DNA of 14,963 bases, taken from positions 1 through 14,963 of the forward strand of contig JALTLI010000119.1 in NCBI GenBank assembly GCA_027005635.1, written 5' to 3'. Numbering within the stretch: the first letter of the stretch is position 1; every line of letters starts with the position of its first letter. Source of the DNA: Alphaproteobacteria bacterium (GTDB lineage: Bacteria; Pseudomonadota; Alphaproteobacteria; UBA2136; JALTLI01). This document shows positions 14,689 through 14,963 of this stretch, piece by piece. The notes below the pieces were generated by a model. It searched no databases, had not been told where the DNA came from, and saw only the letters and a program-made list of their open reading frames with translations. A program made the translations under genes and the position numbers.

Positions 14689-14963
14689 TTATTTTTCCTT
14701 TGTTATAGTAGTGCTTAATGGAGCATCTAGTTTTTTTAAACGTTTATTGTGTCTACCACCTTGGTATTTTGCATTTAAAAATATATCTATATATTTTTTT
14801 GCTTGCTCTATGGTTGTTACTCTTTCACCAAAACATATTATATTTGCATTGTTGTGTTCTTTTGCGCTTTTTGCAGTGAATTCATTATTTATAAGCGCTG
14901 CTCTTATTCCTTTGTAGCGGTTTGCCCTAATAGAAACTCCAATGCCTGTACCACAAATTAAAA
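14689..14963 (-). CDS. rpiB: Ribose-5-phosphate isomerase B, 3' part only
   Basis: The 90 C-terminal residues are visible and the start lies beyond the right edge. RpiB interconverts ribose 5-phosphate and ribulose 5-phosphate in the pentose phosphate pathway. The fragment opens at the catalytic-site motif ICGTGIGVSIRANRYKGIRA. The conserved EHNNANIICFGERV and IFLNAKYQGGRHNKR follow, all matching RpiB, with the Cys of CGTG as the usual active-site base in E. coli-type enzymes. The frame ends in tandem TAA codons (14689-14691, then 14686-14688). It lies 5 nt upstream of glyA, the common rpiB-glyA order in alphaproteobacteria. Confidence 0.95.
   Translation of the reverse strand, partial: LICGTGIGVSIRANRYKGIRAALINNEFTAKSAKEHNNANIICFGERVTTIEQAKKYIDIFLNAKYQGGRHNKRLKKLDAPLSTTITKEK

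Noticed and set aside
14660..14917. Plus-strand open frame across the glyA/rpiB joint
   Set aside because: It is antisense to recognisable glyA and rpiB coding sequence, and its hydrophobic product is what a reverse reading of AT-rich DNA gives.

Overview
The window looks like an ordinary chromosomal segment of an AT-rich Gram-negative bacterium, most likely an alphaproteobacterium. The reasons are the rpiB-glyA-nrdR-nusB order, the Lys/Ala-rich tail on ribosomal protein L21, an ObgE of 350 residues without a long C-terminal extension, and outer-membrane and periplasmic proteins with signal peptides. All 15 genes whose stop codon I checked, apart from one orphan, end in TAA. The standard genetic code fits. 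I see no IS element, integrase, CRISPR array, tRNA or rRNA.

Layout, left to right. (1) 1-2680, plus strand: an ArnT/PMT-type lipid-linked glycosyltransferase, open to the left edge, and a DPM1/ArnC-type polyprenyl-phosphate glycosyltransferase overlap by one base. Together they suggest sugar loading onto undecaprenyl phosphate followed by transfer to an envelope target. A terminator that works in both directions follows. (2) 2736-4003, minus strand: a GC-rich orphan gene behind a structured leader with a possible upstream mini-ORF, a small membrane or exported protein, and a DUF2059-like exported protein with a TTG start. (3) 4123-5986, plus strand: a good sigma70-type promoter drives rplU-rpmA, then a terminator, then obgE. 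(4) 5983-11768, minus strand: a five-gene operon of RND/MMPL exporter, LolA-like periplasmic protein, outer-membrane beta-barrel, DUF4442 hotdog protein and nitronate-monooxygenase-like flavoprotein. (5) 11856-12482, plus strand: a divergent TetR-family regulator. The intergenic gap carries a near-perfect promoter for the operon and a 15-bp palindromic operator candidate. (6) 12479-14963, minus strand: rpiB (cut by the right edge), glyA, nrdR and nusB in tight order.

The most interesting unit is the TetR-controlled export operon. It has an inner-membrane pump, a periplasmic lipid-carrier-like protein and an outer-membrane barrel, joined by two cytoplasmic genes that could act on acyl or nitro/quinone compounds. 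This could be a dedicated lipid or hydrophobic-compound trafficking pathway, but the substrate cannot be read from sequence. The second point of interest is the compositionally foreign orphan at 2736-3113 with its leader. There is no gene-free stretch longer than about 190 bases.
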